Positions 28,601 to 39,400 are shown, counted from the first letter of the stretch. The stretch is DNA of 41,047 nt from Chara braunii (GCA_003427395.1 BFEA01000293.1:983596-1024642); one strand, 5' to 3'. Program-made: numbers and translations. The notes: a model not told the origin generated them from the sequence alone.

Positions 28601-30100
28601 TTATACGCGCTGGTACGTGAAGCGTTTTTGATTCTTCTGACATTGTTGTAACAATTTGTCGTTTGCAGCTTCAGATATGGTGAGCAAGTGTCCCACCGGA
28701 ATCGGAACACGGATATCTAGCTGCTTGAGCGCTCGTAACACACCGATTTCGCCCGTCCTAAACTGTGGACCGGGATTAGAATCGCGATCGACCCATTCAA
28801 GATCATCAGGGGCCGATCGGATCGCCCCGATCATGCCCGCTAGATGAAGATACTCGAGTGGATCGACCACGTCAGCAGCGTCAGAGGAAGAAGATCCCGA
28901 TGTTGACGCTATTGCCGTTGTGAGGGAAGGCTGCTCATATGCAATGAGTTCTCCTCTTTGGGCCGTGTCCATCAATGCGGCCATTCGTCCTTGGTTTAGA
29001 GCAACAGGGGCCGCAACCGGCGGGGGTTGATTACGTTTTGGCTGCGGACAGTACCGGGCTAAATGTCCGGGCTGTTTGCAGTTAAAACACTCGATCTTTC
29101 CTGCTGGATTAGCCGGGTGGGGGAACTGTGGTGGATAACCAGGTGCAGGCGGGGCAGGCAAGAGAGGAAATGACACGGGGGCAGGTCAAGCAGGGGCCGG
29201 GTTGGGCTTAATTAGCCTGCTCATTATTTGTTTCATCCGCTCCATGTGAGCTGCCTGCATTTGAACCAGGTTGCTCATCCATTTAGATTGCTTAGTAGTG
29301 GTCGTATGGATCATTTGGGCAAGATGTAGGTTTGTTACGGCCGGCGAGGGAGGTTCGTGGGAGATTCTTCTCTTAACTACCGCTATCAGTTGATTCGTTG
29401 GAGGAGAGGAAGAAGAAACAGGCGGAATATCGGAAGCGATCCTGTCGGGAAGGTCATGGTCGGGGCGGGGATAAGACCTGTCTACCACCCGCAACCATGA
29501 TCGCCTCTTAGCCGCTACATCCTGTATGGTATCTGTAATATCTTCGTCTCCTTGACTCACATATTTTTTTGTATCAGCCAGGTCCAGTTCCAACGCTTTA
29601 GCGATGATAGCAGATAGCTGGTGTGTCTTTGGCGGGACCTTTTTCTGTAACTTCCCTTTCAACGTCGGACTTCGTAGATGATCAATGAACAAATCTTGAG
29701 CGGGCTTCTCGTCTCGCCCAGATTTGTCCAACGTGGTTTGAAATCTATCCACGAAATCGGGTAGCAATTCCCCTGGTCCTTGTGGCCGAGTTTTGAGCAC
29801 GTACCAGGCGGCATCTTCACTGACCGTATCGAATTGGGCCAAGAATGCTTGTTTGAAAGTATTCCAATCTACCCATGTATGCTTTCTAAACGAGTCATGC
29901 GACGTATTACAGAGTAGCAAGGTAAGAACGCGGGGAAGATCACCCGCGCTATAACCTTGAGCTTCAACGGCTTCCAGCCAAGCTTCGGGGTGGGTATGGT
30001 TAGGGAAGAAGGGGAAAGGGGCAGGAATGCTAACGATCACCCTATTACCATCTACCATTGGTATAGCCGGTATAGCCGCACCAGATATAAATCTGGTCAC
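28601..30100 (-). pseudogene. gag with CCHC knuckle of element B (in-frame stop)
   Basis: The frame 30100-29186 encodes a capsid-type Gag with PEAWLEAVEAQGYSAGDLP, WVDWNTFKQAFLAQFDTV, LLPDFVDRFQTTLDK and AQDLFIDHLRSPTLKGKLQK. A TGA at 29186 interrupts it. The same frame then continues with Pro-rich sequence and CFNCKQPGHLARYC, the nucleocapsid knuckle, to a TAA at 28601. The protease follows in phase. The TGA is not in an obvious readthrough context, so I treat it as decay. Confidence 0.85.
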
Positions 30101-30181
30101 TGGACGATCTCAGCGAGCGGGTGGGGGACTTCTTCTACCTCTCTCCAGTTCGACTTACTGTCATCAGAACCGACACGTATC

Positions 30182-30194
30182 GGCTCCGATACCA
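30182..30194 (-). promoter_or_regulatory. primer binding site of element B
   Basis: The minus strand reads TGGTATCGGAGCC directly after the 5' LTR end GAGGT. It differs by one base from the common plant initiator-Met PBS. It fixes the inner LTR boundary and leaves a leader of about 80 nt before gag. Confidence 0.8.
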
Positions 30195-30416
30195 ACCTCA
30201 CGCCTTGTACTATCTTTCGTTTGGAGTGCTAGATGTGCGGAAAGAGGCCCGGAAAAACAGCAAGATGGAATGTGCCAAGGATTTTTGGAAGTTGAGTGTG
30301 GGGATACAGACGGAACTGAGATCCCCCGTGTTGGTCCGACGAAGTAAGTCGATCGTTTTTCGAGCGACGAAAAATGCACGCGGAAGTTTGACGCAAGAGG
30401 AGAGAGAAATACAAAT

Positions 30417-30956
30417 TCAATCCAAAAAATATTGTCGGACTTCCCACCTGGCTACGGCCCGTCGTTTAGACACGCTTCGCGTGTCTCGTTTCCGTATTAA
30501 GTCCCGTCGTCGTTCACTGACCAGTTCTGAATCCGACGTGGAGGGTCTTAGTAGAGTGACTCTTTCTCTATGTTCGTCCTCACTCCGCACACGGTAGTGG
30601 AAACCCTTGGTTTCATAGCGCTCAAAGCGCTGACATTCGGTGCACAGAGTGCGCGACCAGTGGGGTTCTACTGCCGTCCAAGGGATGACTATCAACTCGT
30701 TGAATGGCAACAATATCGAGTAGGGTGGGAAGTGTGTATCGATAATGACAAACCCAGCCTCTACGAACCCTGAACAACGGTTTGCCGGAGGGAAGTAGTA
30801 TCGTCCGCCGATCTGTGCGACANCTTCTCGTACGTCCCACTCGCATACACGTGTCCTTTCCTTGTTGTAGGGAAAAGGTCGTGTTGATACGTGAGGTATG
30901 GGAGGGTGACGCCTGATTGAAGGGTGCTTGTCAGTCCACATGTCAATCAATTGCAA
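30417..30956 (-). CDS. LTR-embedded ORF of unknown function (5' LTR copy)
   Basis: Same frame as 19239-19838, with about 179 residues open. Upstream of it a TAA replaces a Glu codon of the other LTR. It contains MWTDKHPSI, RYYFPPANRC, FPPYSILLPFNELIVIPW and TLCTECQRF. One codon holds an N. Being downstream of the TATA box at 31969-31974, it would lie in the 5' leader of the element's RNA, ahead of gag. Confidence 0.4.
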   Translation of the reverse strand: MQLIDMWTDKHPSIRRHPPIPHVSTRPFPYNKERTRVCEWDVREXVAQIGGRYYFPPANRCSGFVEAGFVIIDTHFPPYSILLPFNELIVIPWTAVEPHWSRTLCTECQRFERYETKGFHYRVRSEDEHRERVTLLRPSTSDSELVSERRRDLIRKRDTRSVSKRRAVARWEVRQYFLD

Positions 30957-31968
30957 AAATTACGAGAAGTCATCAAGGAAAAACACTCGCGCAATCACCA
31001 ATCAATCCTTTTCGACACGAAAGAGAGAGAGAAAACACTCATCAGCTCGATCATGCATGTAACTGAGGGACCGACCCGCGACTCAGGTTTCCGTAAGCCA
31101 CCGTGGTGTTGATCCCAGGCGCCTTATTTCTCGAGGCTGCCCTGTAGATCGGCTGCGGATGTCGTGCAACATAAGGTAGATAGCATGCGCAGTGCATTCA
31201 GAACTACAGATCTAAACACTCTTGCATTCTCGAACAAAATCCCGCTGAGTGCGGCGTCTAATAAAAAGGCAAGCATCTCCATACATTCATTCACTGTGGA
31301 AGGTGCGAAAATGACAAGGGTACACAAATCGAAAATCAACCGAGGGAATTGTACACACGCATGCACCGTTCACAAGACAAGAGGATCAATTCCTCGACCG
31401 CCGGGGATTACCCAGGAAACTAATGGAAGAGTTCCAGAAGAAGTTCCTACACGCAGGAAAGCATACAAACTCATTCTCATTTACGAGAGGAACAAGCATC
31501 AAGACACATCGTCACTCAAAGATAGAAAAGAGAAAGAGAGACAAGGGAGGAAGATCGAGATAGGAGATGACAAGATCCGAAAATAAAAGGAAGTTCGGCG
31601 TTGCCGCCGTACACTCACGCCAGAGATAAAGATCCGCAACAACAAAGGCGCATTCGCCGTGAATTATAATACGGACCCGGGCCAATCACTCACTCAACTC
31701 CAATCATCGATCCTCATACCCGCACCGACGATCCCGACCGTCGCGTGCTAACTCCCATCACTGCGATCGTCAACCCGCCGACGTAAACTCGACGCGGTTC
31801 GCCCAGATCCCACAGTTCGTCGTGGCGATCAAGCGCGCAACCGGCCAGCCTATCGTCAGCCCGACAGGACTTTCCGACTCGCACCAAACACTCTGCCTAG
31901 CCACTGCTTCCCGGAAGCTGGCTTGGGAGTCGAGAACGTAAGAGAGATTTGCGGGCGCGTTTGCGGAA

Positions 31969-31974
31969 TTTATA
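31969..31974 (-). promoter_or_regulatory. TATA box of the B 5' LTR
   Basis: Minus-strand ACTATAAATTCC, as in the other LTR, with CCAAT sequences upstream near 32105 and 32157. This is the promoter expected to drive the element's genomic RNA. Confidence 0.6.
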
Positions 31975-32875
31975 GTGGCGAGGAGGGAGACAAGGGAGAG
32001 AGAAGGCAGGGGGAAAGTCGAAGTGTAAGAAGAGAAGCAGGAAGGGAAGACTTGGCGAGAAGCGAGCTACAGAAGCCATGCTGATCCTTCGGAACTCGGC
32101 AATTGGCCAATCAGACTCATCGCGCAATAGGCAGATCCTACCGTACCACGCGTCTGATTGGTGGGTGAGAGTAATCGAAGGATCGACCGGACTTCGCAAG
32201 CTTTGCTCGAAGGGCGAGAGAAGAAAAGGCGCGAGACGTAGCGCAAGACGGGTCCAAGATTCAAATGATCAACAAAGGGAAATGGGCGCGCAAAGAGCAG
32301 AGCGGGAGAGAGAGAGAGGGAGAAAGACAGTTACGAGGAGAGAGGAAGAGGCGGAGGAAGGAAAAAGGAGCGTGAGAGAGAGCGATGTGGGGGAAAGAGA
32401 GGAGAAAGCTTTGCATGCGCGGTGCCGTCAACAAAAAAAAGAGAAAAAGGCACCGAAACAGTTACAACTTGCCAATTCAAAATTGAAATCACCATATCCG
32501 CGCGCGAAAGAGCGACGCGGGAAAAGAAAGTCCTACGCCTATTTGTATCCCCACAAAATTCCGAGAGTTTTCCCCAACGCGACCGAGAACATTCACACAC
32601 AAAAAGGACACGTCGAAGTTCCGCTTATCCCGGAATTCCCAACTGCCGGGCCCAATTCCCAGTGCGCTCGCTAAGGCGCACGTAAATTCCTATGTATTTC
32701 CCGAATTGCAAAAAGAAAAAGCAGAACCCGGGAATCGTAAAAGCTTCCGAAAGATGGGGGCCCAAAACGCGGCACCCGAAATCAAGAAAATGAAACGGGG
32801 TTTTTATGGGGTTGGTATGATACAAGCAAAAAGGGGTACGAAAGATAGCACGGGTTCGGGAAGTAGTTCGTCACA

Positions 32876-33293
32876 GCCTTGCGCATGGACGGGCAGGGCG
32901 TTAGATTGACGCACGGCTGGACACACATCCCCTTGGGCTGACGCATGGTACTCTTACAGACACTGCCTGCGCACCACCGAAGGGTAGTCCACGGTGCTGT
33001 ATGTTGGTTGTGGGCTTACAGGGTTTGCTTGGGGTGTTGGTCTTGGGCGTTCTGATTTTTTCCTTGCGGGGGGTCCTTGTCCAGCTTGCCCCGTTCTCTC
33101 CTTGATATACACACACGATTCACAGAGTACACACATATACACGTACTAGTGGAGGTGGTACGAGCACCTCTCACCAGTACTTACTATTCACTTCGCAGAT
33201 GCTCCATGGTGGGGAGCAGCATACAGCCATATATACGCATATTCCACACCCAATACTGTCTTCACAGATTCACAGAATATACACACAAAAAAA
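32876..33293 (+). mobile_element. SINE copy 3, headless
   Basis: It begins GCCTTGCGCATGGACGGGC, downstream of where the tRNA head would be. It matches copy 2 through to the 3' end but lacks about 105 bp that contain the second tRNA-like block (after 33058). It ends in ACACACAAAAAAAC, a possible A-rich tail. It abuts the 5' LTR of element B. Confidence 0.75.
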
Positions 33294-33317
33294 CAGACTG
33301 GGGAGCTAGTCACTGGT

Positions 33318-33700
33318 GGGATCTAGTGCCTGCAGTAGGTTCAGGTAGGTTGGATAGGGTGCCATTGGGTGCAGTTCTTACTGACATTCGGATAGAACTG
33401 TCTGGTGGCTATATATGGGGGCCTGTAGTTCATTGTCTGGGCCTGGTGTCCGAAGTCCTCGTTCGACAAGGTTCGTCCAATTCCGCTTCCACCAGGGCTG
33501 TCACTGGTAGGGTCTAGTGCCTGCAGTAGGTTCAGGTAGGTTGGATAGGGTGCCATTGGGTGCAGTTCCTACTGACATTCGGATAGAACTGTCTGGTGGC
33601 TATNAGGGTCTAGTGCCTGCAGTAGGTTCAGGTAGGTTGGATAGGGTGCCATTGGGTGCAGTTCCTACTGACATTCGGATAGAACTGTCTGGTGGCTATC
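33318..33700. repeat. three copies of a ~95-bp repeat
   Basis: A block from TCTAGTGCCTGCAGTAGG to TCTGGTGGCTAT occurs at about 33325, 33512 and 33608. Copies 2 and 3 appear identical and are separated only by one N (33604), which suggests an assembly duplication. Copy 1 differs slightly and is followed by a ~95-bp spacer. Confidence 0.8.
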
Positions 33701-33946
33701 AGCCCTGGTGCCTATCACTGCTGTTCATTCCAAGTAGCCTCCTCGTAGGTAGGGCAGCGGTCCTGAGTGCTGGTCACACTGAGGTAGGATAGTGGGATAG
33801 GGGTCGCGCTAGGAGTATGACGAGAGGATGGGTTGGGATGGGGTCTCATAAGGACACCCACGGCTCACAGTTCCAGGTGATCACTGTGCACTCATTGACT
33901 GACCACTACAACACCCTGGACTTTTATAATAAAAAAAAAATAAAAA
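33701..33946. other. no recognised feature
   Basis: No repeat or coding content recognised, except a short A-rich tract at 33930-33950. Confidence 0.4.
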
Positions 33947-34234
33947 TAAAAATGGTGGCTCTGCTGCAGTAAGTCTTGCCGGAGTGAGGTAAGGAGGATT
34001 GATGGGGGGTTTCTGAGTCGTTTTCTGAATTTTTGCCTATTTCTGAGTTCGTCGTAGTAATTTTCTAAGTAGCTCAAATTTTTCTTAGCCAAAGCCGGGT
34101 AATGGCCCTGGTATCTCAAACTTTCAAAATTCTATGTAAATTTCCATATGGGACGCTGGGCCCGGTTCCCAGCACGTGCTGCTCCCCACGAATAGATTGG
34201 AGCCTTGTTCCCATTTAAAAAAAAAAAAAAAAAA
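33947..34234 (+). repeat. R1 leader remnant and 3' tail with poly(A)
   Basis: It opens mid-leader (TGGTGGCTCTGCTGCAGTAA, TCTTGCCGGAGTGAGG). It proceeds to GCCGGGTAATGGCCC and the tail GGGACGCTGGGCCCGG (34150), and ends in poly(A) at 34217-34234. It is collinear with 40020-40300. Confidence 0.7.
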
Positions 34235-34470
34235 GAACGTGCAAGTTTCTTCCATGCATCAACAGCAGTTCTCAGACCTGGTTGTTGGCACTGCCTTGTT
34301 GGTGCTCTATGTTATCAAGTGCATTGGCTTCCCCCCCCACAAAAAAAAAAAAAAAAAAAAACGTGCAAGTTTCTTCCATGCATCAACAGCAGTTTTCAGA
34401 CTGGTGGCTTACCTGGTTGTTAGCACTGCCTTGTTGGTGCTCTATGTTGTCAAGTGCATTGGCTCCCCCA
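34235..34470 (+). repeat. tandem ~110-bp duplication separated by poly(A)
   Basis: ACGTGCAAGTTTCTTCCATG through AGTGCATTGGC occurs twice, at about 34235-34330 and 34361-34464. An A tract (34342-34360) lies between the copies. Each unit is preceded by poly(A). Confidence 0.75.
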
Positions 34471-35140
34471 AATGAAACATGACACCACGAGCCTTTATGG
34501 TACTGTCGTACAGCATTTGAACAGTAATGGTCCAAATTCACTAACACTAACACTGGCACTGGGTGTTAGTGGTGTCTGCTCTTATCAGCAGCACTAACAC
34601 TGGCGAGGGGGTTTTAAAAAAAAAAAAAAAAAAAAAAAGCCTTGCTGCCTAAGGAGGTATTATGAATTTATGAGCACCACTGGAGCATATGCTTACTGAG
34701 TTACCCATAATCATGATGATGGAGGTGGAGTATGGCTCTCACCTTGTTTATCAATCTTGTGCACCGTTGTCTGTTGACAAGTTAAATCTCATGTCACTGT
34801 TTCTCTCTATTCGTCATGCAGTTGGCCATAACAGATAAAAAAAAAAAAAAAAACAAGGCTCCGATCTATTTGTGGGGAGCGTCACATGCTGAGAACCGGG
34901 CTCAGCGTCCCTTATGAACTGCAACATAGAGAGTATAAGAAAAACATCCGGGGCGTGACGCCCTCAGAGAACAAACCTCTGTGAGTAGAAGCCTCAGAGA
35001 AAACAAAAATTACTGTGTGGAAACCAGGTCCAGTGTAGGTAATGTTCTGTATAATCGTACATGGGACGCTGGGCCCGGTTACCAGCACGTGCTGCGCCCC
35101 ACAAATAGATTGGAGCTTTTGTTCCCCCCCTGAAAAAAGA
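34471..35140. repeat. poly(A) tracts and R1-tail fragments
   Basis: A tracts at about 34615-34638 and 34837-34853 mark ends of retroposed sequence. An R1 tail in reverse orientation lies at 34855-34915 and another in forward orientation at 35063-35140. No coding content recognised. Confidence 0.55.
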
Positions 35141-35217
35141 AGACTAAGGTAAAATCCAGTGGATGCCATAATCTTGCCTTCCATCCGCTTCAAACATAAA
35201 GAACAAACAATAGAAGA

Positions 35218-35220
<3 letters not shown>

Positions 35221-35287
<67 letters not shown>
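35221..35287. repeat. (CT)n microsatellite
   Basis: Pure dinucleotide run. Open frames across it (Ser-Leu or Arg-Glu repeats) are artefacts. Confidence 0.97.
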
Positions 35288-35291
<4 letters not shown>

Positions 35292-35431
35292 TCGCAATAC
35301 ACAACTCCACAAAGAAAACCATGACTGTGCTAGACTGTTTCATCGAACTTTCACCGACTCATCAGGAGGTTGAACTCCGACAGTCTGCCCAGGATGCATT
35401 TGACTGATGGATAAGGGCTCGCCACGTCACC

Positions 35432-35436
<5 letters not shown>

Positions 35437-35500
<64 letters not shown>
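35437..35500. repeat. (GT)n microsatellite
   Basis: Pure GT run of about 32 units. Confidence 0.97.
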
Positions 35501-35503
<3 letters not shown>

Positions 35504-35859
35504 TGAGTCTCCCTGCTTGGGGAGGTGATAAGAGCACCCCCCCTATACCGTTGCAGAATCGCGTTACCAAGTACTACATCTTGGAATGAAAAAGTAGTCC
35601 AAGGGGCATGGTCCCATTCACTTAATCCCCGAAGTCTGCAGTGACTCGGATGTCCTGTGCGTCCTTTCTAAGATTTTGAGTGATCAAGTATAGGCTGGGT
35701 TATCTTTCTTGTTGATTTGTTTTATGAAAAAAGTTTTATCACGAATCTTCCACGATGACCCCAGTTATTGCAGGAACTGGGAAGTCATGATATTCTGGTG
35801 GTGTTCAGTAGTTCATCCGACATGGCACTGACACTGTTACGTTCAGTGGCCCATGGATG
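35501..35859. other. no recognised feature
   Basis: No coding, RNA or repeat signal that I can support. Confidence 0.4.
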
Positions 35860-36350
35860 CCCGATTCCAGAACAGCGCTAGCCGATGCTGGGGCGCTGCC
35901 CTGTAACCTGCAGTTGGCAGGAGCATGGGGCCTGTTAGAGAGATCTGGGTAATTGCTTTGGGGGGCCATCCGGTGGCCAACTGGGGGTTGTTGCCAGGAC
36001 AATGCTGGCCAGAGATGAAGCGACTTATGATGCCATGTAACCTAGGCAGGTTCGGGTTGTGAGGCCTGGTAGAGACCTGGTATTGACAACATTATAGCTT
36101 TGGTGAGTTTAGGTTTGGTCTGTTGGGCAACACTTGGATATCTTGGTATTGGTTAGGTTTCTTGTGGATTTTATGAATGGTTTAGTAGTTTCTGATGAAT
36201 GTTCCTGTTATTCTCAGCTGAAGCCGGGTAATGGCCCTGCTACCTCAAATTGTTATGTATATTTCCATCTGGGACGCTGGGCCTGGTTCCCACGAAAACA
36301 GCTCCCCACAAATAAATTGGAGCGTTGTTTCCGGAAAAAAAAGGAAAAAA
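35860..36350 (+). repeat. R1 copy (paired module plus 3' tail)
   Basis: CTGTAAC at 35901 and its equivalent ATGTAAC at 36035 form the R1 pair. GCCGGGTAATGGCCC and the tail GGGACGCTGGGCCTGG (36271) follow, ending in an A-rich stretch. Confidence 0.7.
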
Positions 36351-36454
36351 AGAGATGGCTGTAAAAGTCTTCTCTGCCTGGCAGAAAAAAAAAAGAGAGT
36401 CCTCTCTGCCTGACAGAGTGAAGGTTTATTGGTAGATTGAACCCTTAGTGTAAG

Positions 36455-36834
36455 GGATTATTTGCAAAATACACCCATAAGTTGAGTTATATGCCAAAAT
36501 GCCCCTAGAAGATGTGGGTAGAGGGGAATGCCCCTCTGACCAAAAAAATATTTTGTGAAATACCCCTGGTGTCGGTTGGACCCCAATCTTTGCAATATAC
36601 CCCTACCGGGTATCGTCCAACTTTGCAAAATGCCTCAGTACTTGCCAACTTCTCCTAGGCCCAATTGCAAAAGGCCAAGGCCCAAACGGGAAGGTCCAGA
36701 TTGCAAAGTTGCACACCCGCCTGACAGGGGCACGACACAAAGATTTCGCCCCCAAAGGGCATTCCGCTCTACCCACATTTTTCAGGGGCATTTGGCATAT
36801 ATCTCAACTTATGAGGGTATTTTGCAAATTATCC
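36455..36834. mobile_element. 380-bp MITE-like element with 79-bp terminal inverted repeats
   Basis: Arms 36455-36533 and 36757-36834 are imperfect reverse complements, starting GGATTATTTGCAAAATA and ending TATTTTGCAAATTATCC. The interior contains several degenerate TTTGCAAAATRCCCC-like subrepeats. No transposase. No clear target duplication could be read. Confidence 0.75.
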
Positions 36835-36869
36835 GAAAACGTAATGAACGAGGGCATACTCATACTAGG

Positions 36870-36945
36870 GCTTTCCTACCCCGATTCCAGCATGTGCAGC
36901 TCCCCATTAATAGATCAGAGCACCCAGCAGCAGGACCTCCTAGGG
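36870..36945 (+). repeat. truncated R1 tail
   Basis: CCCCGATTCCAGCATGTGCAG and CTCCCCATTAATAGATCAGAG match the middle of the R1 tail. Confidence 0.5.
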
Positions 36946-37565
36946 GGAGATGCTCATAATACTATAATGACAATAAAAAAAGGCCTGAAAGGCCGTCCTG
37001 TCCAGATTTGACAGGTAATTGAATTGGTTGGGCTTAAACCGTAGAGAGAGAGGCGGGCGCAGCACTACCGGGGGCGCTGCGCCCAGCCCGACCAAACATG
37101 CCCCGTTTGAAGCGACGTGTCTGCATGGTGCCTGCCTATTCGGCGGGAGTGAATTGAGCACGGTAGTGGGAGAAGTGGAAGGGCTATGGTGGGTGGTGAT
37201 GAAGATGAGACGTGGCGGGCGTTTTATGGGAGGGGTTGGAGTGCTCACGCTGTTTGTAGGGGCCATCTTCTCTTCTCCATGTGATCTTTGAAGTCGGCTG
37301 CTCGGCTCAGTGTTTGCGGAAAACGTTTCGAGGGCCCGTGCGACGGGTTGGGGTGGATCTGACCTAGGTGATTCCCTTAGATTGGGTTGACGTATCTACG
37401 TGCTCTGCAACAGGTGGCATAGTTTGCGCGTCCCTGATACTCTCGAGACTACCTGTGAGCGACTATTGGCGGGCTCAATAGTTTAGTCTCACAACGCGGC
37501 ATGACCAACTGGAGAAGGTGAGTTCTGCTGCGTTCCGAGGATCTTCATCGTTCGACCTTTCATAG
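36946..37565. other. GC-rich stretch without a supported gene
   Basis: Short open frames on both strands (37019-37291 plus, 36940-37266 minus) have no recognisable content. A possible splice donor AAG|GTGAGT lies at 37517/37518. Confidence 0.4.
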
Positions 37566-37636
37566 ACATGGTGAAGTTTAGCCAGCGCGAGGTCATGTTG
37601 CGAGGATCCGAAGAAGGAGAGCCGATGAAGGGCGAG
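37566..37636 (+). other. candidate small 5' coding exon of an unknown host gene
   Basis: A 71-nt segment bounded by a possible acceptor TTTCATAG|AC and a good donor GAG|GTAAGG. It contains an ATG at 37568 and 23 open codons beginning MVKFSQREVMLRG. It is followed by a T-rich, intron-like region (37780-38230). No continuation exon was found in the window, so this is only a candidate. Confidence 0.25.
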
Positions 37637-38289
37637 GTAAGGTTTTGAGGGGGAAGGGGTGTGCTGGATGGGGTATCATGTTGGTGTCGTTAGGGCACAG
37701 TGAGGGGTTGTCTGGTTGGAAGTCTTTCTAAGTCCGTCCTGAAATTTTGTAGGCGATCTTATTCACTAGGCCTATGAATGGTGTGTACTCTTGATTGATC
37801 CCGTACTGTTGCTGTGATCAAATTCGTCGCGATTGATATTCCAAATTTTGTTTTCTTCAAATTTCTAATTTGAACTTCTTCATACTGAATCACTGATTTT
37901 CATAATTTTGATCCTAATATCAAGGTCCTAATTCCTAATCGTGGTTCAAACTAGTTCCAAACTTCGTTCGTAATCTCTTATACTTGACTTTCTCAAATTT
38001 GAAATCTCGCGATCTGTTCCAAACTCCGCATGTGATATTAAAAATTCTTTAAAATTCTTACACTGAAAACTAAATTATAATCTCCTATAATTCCCTATTC
38101 CGTATAACTTTTTTCTTAATTTTTGTGTTTAGAATATTGAAATTCAAATCTCAAATTTCTAAAAAAATCTTATACAATTCTTACTTTCGATTTTTACGTC
38201 ATAATTTTGTCTCCTATTTTTGAATTCGAAACAACGTGTATCTGAGTTTATGCTGGTTGTAGTGGGTTGTTTTGGTGGTGACGGTTGGA
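37637..38289. other. AT-rich, intron- or spacer-like stretch
   Basis: Low GC, no ORF. It ends where an R1 copy begins. Confidence 0.4.
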
Positions 38290-39400
38290 GATAACGCTCT
38301 CTGCGGCGAAGGGGCTAGCCTGTAGGGCGGGAATAGGGTACAACAGCGGTGGAGATGGTGGCTCAACCGCGGTAAGTCTTGTCGGAGTAGGGGTGAGAAT
38401 GAATTTTGTTGGTCGATTGCAACTAGTGCCTGGAGGAGGGGGATGATGGGAACCACAACTATGGTGAGGATTGCTGGCTTGTCTATTATCTACTGACGTC
38501 CGTTGATCCCAGTGGTCTGCAAATGGACGAGGCCAGAACGACGCTGGTTGGTGTTGGGGCTTGGTAGCGCTGCCTTGTAACTCGAGCTGTACGGGGGCAT
38601 GAAACCTGGTAGAGAGATCTGGGGAGTCGTCGAGGATGGAAGGCGCTCTACTGTCTGCTGGTGGGCTGGTACTTAGTCAACGCTGGCCGGAGCCAGGGCG
38701 GGTCGCTCTGCCCTGTAGCCTAGCAAGTGGGGGGTTTCTGGGGTGGGTCGCGGCACCCTGTAACCTAGCAGTTGGGGGTATGAGGCCTGGTAGAGATTGA
38801 GTATTGGGGTTTCAGGCGGAGGCGGATAAGGTTGGGCTGCTGAAATGCACCGGGGCAGGTGGTTTTTGGTCTGAAAGCCTCATATAATCTTAGTTGGTTT
38901 TTGTTTTCTTCACAGGTAAGTTGGTTGTTTGGTGCTCTTAAGAATGTTTTAAGACTCTGGGGACTCCTAGCAACTCGTTTTAGGTGGTTTCGATGCTGTT
39001 ATACTCAGTGATCTGCGGTTGTTCGATGCTAAAATGACGCCGGCGTGCTGCGGTGTTGCCCTGTAACCTGCTGATGCAAGAGCGTGAAGCCTGGTAGAGA
39101 GATCTGGGGATGCTTTGGGGTGGGCATTCCACGGGACAACCACGGGTTGCTACTGGGATGACGCTGGTCGGAGCTGGGGTGAGTTGTGTTGCCCTGTAAC
39201 CCAGCAGGATGTGGGGGTGTGAGGCCAGGAAGAGCTCATCAGGGAGTAAGACAGTGTTGGAGAACTTTGGAAGGGTCTGTTAGGGATTTCGAGGGTTTTG
39301 GAGCATTTGTTGGACCTCTGCGGTCTATTCCCATGACTCCTGAATTACCACAAGTGTTCTCATACATTTTCAAAAAAAGGATCCAGGAGTGGGAGAAAGA
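38290..39400 (+). repeat. longest uninterrupted R1 copy
   Basis: Order: leader (GGGGCTAGCCTGTAGGGCGG...TCTTGTCGGAGTAGGGG), first pair (38575, 38713, with a third partial at about 38758), middle module (CTCCTAGCAACTCG at about 38966), second pair (39061, 39194), then a new leader. It shows the empty site of the LINE insertion at 14024. Confidence 0.75.

Larger units (their letters stand above)
19017..32875 (-). mobile_element. full-length Ty3/gypsy element B (~13.9 kb, degenerate)
   Basis: Two LTRs of about 2.66 and 2.68 kb in direct orientation flank, in minus-strand order, a PBS, gag with CCHC, protease, RT, RNase H, a PHD finger, integrase, ORF3 and ORF4. The LTRs differ by many substitutions and a ~30-bp indel near 31574, so the insertion is not recent. 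All main ORFs carry stops or frameshifts. No target duplication is evident, and both flanks are SINE sequence in opposite orientations. Confidence 0.92.
30195..32875 (-). repeat. 5' LTR of element B
   Basis: It matches 19017-21674 and carries a ~30-bp extra segment near 31574-31608. On the minus strand it begins TGTGACGAAC. A single N lies at 30832. Confidence 0.9.

Noticed and set aside
29180-29190. Gag TGA as a programmed readthrough site
   Set aside because: It is in phase with the CCHC and protease frame, but the same frame has another stop (28601) and the element has many other lesions. Decay is simpler.
35407-35589. Cys-Val repeat ORF
   Set aside because: Translation of the GT microsatellite only.
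37019-37291. 90-codon plus-strand ORF and its 108-codon minus-strand shadow
   Set aside because: GC-rich composition, no recognisable domain, and neither strand stands out.
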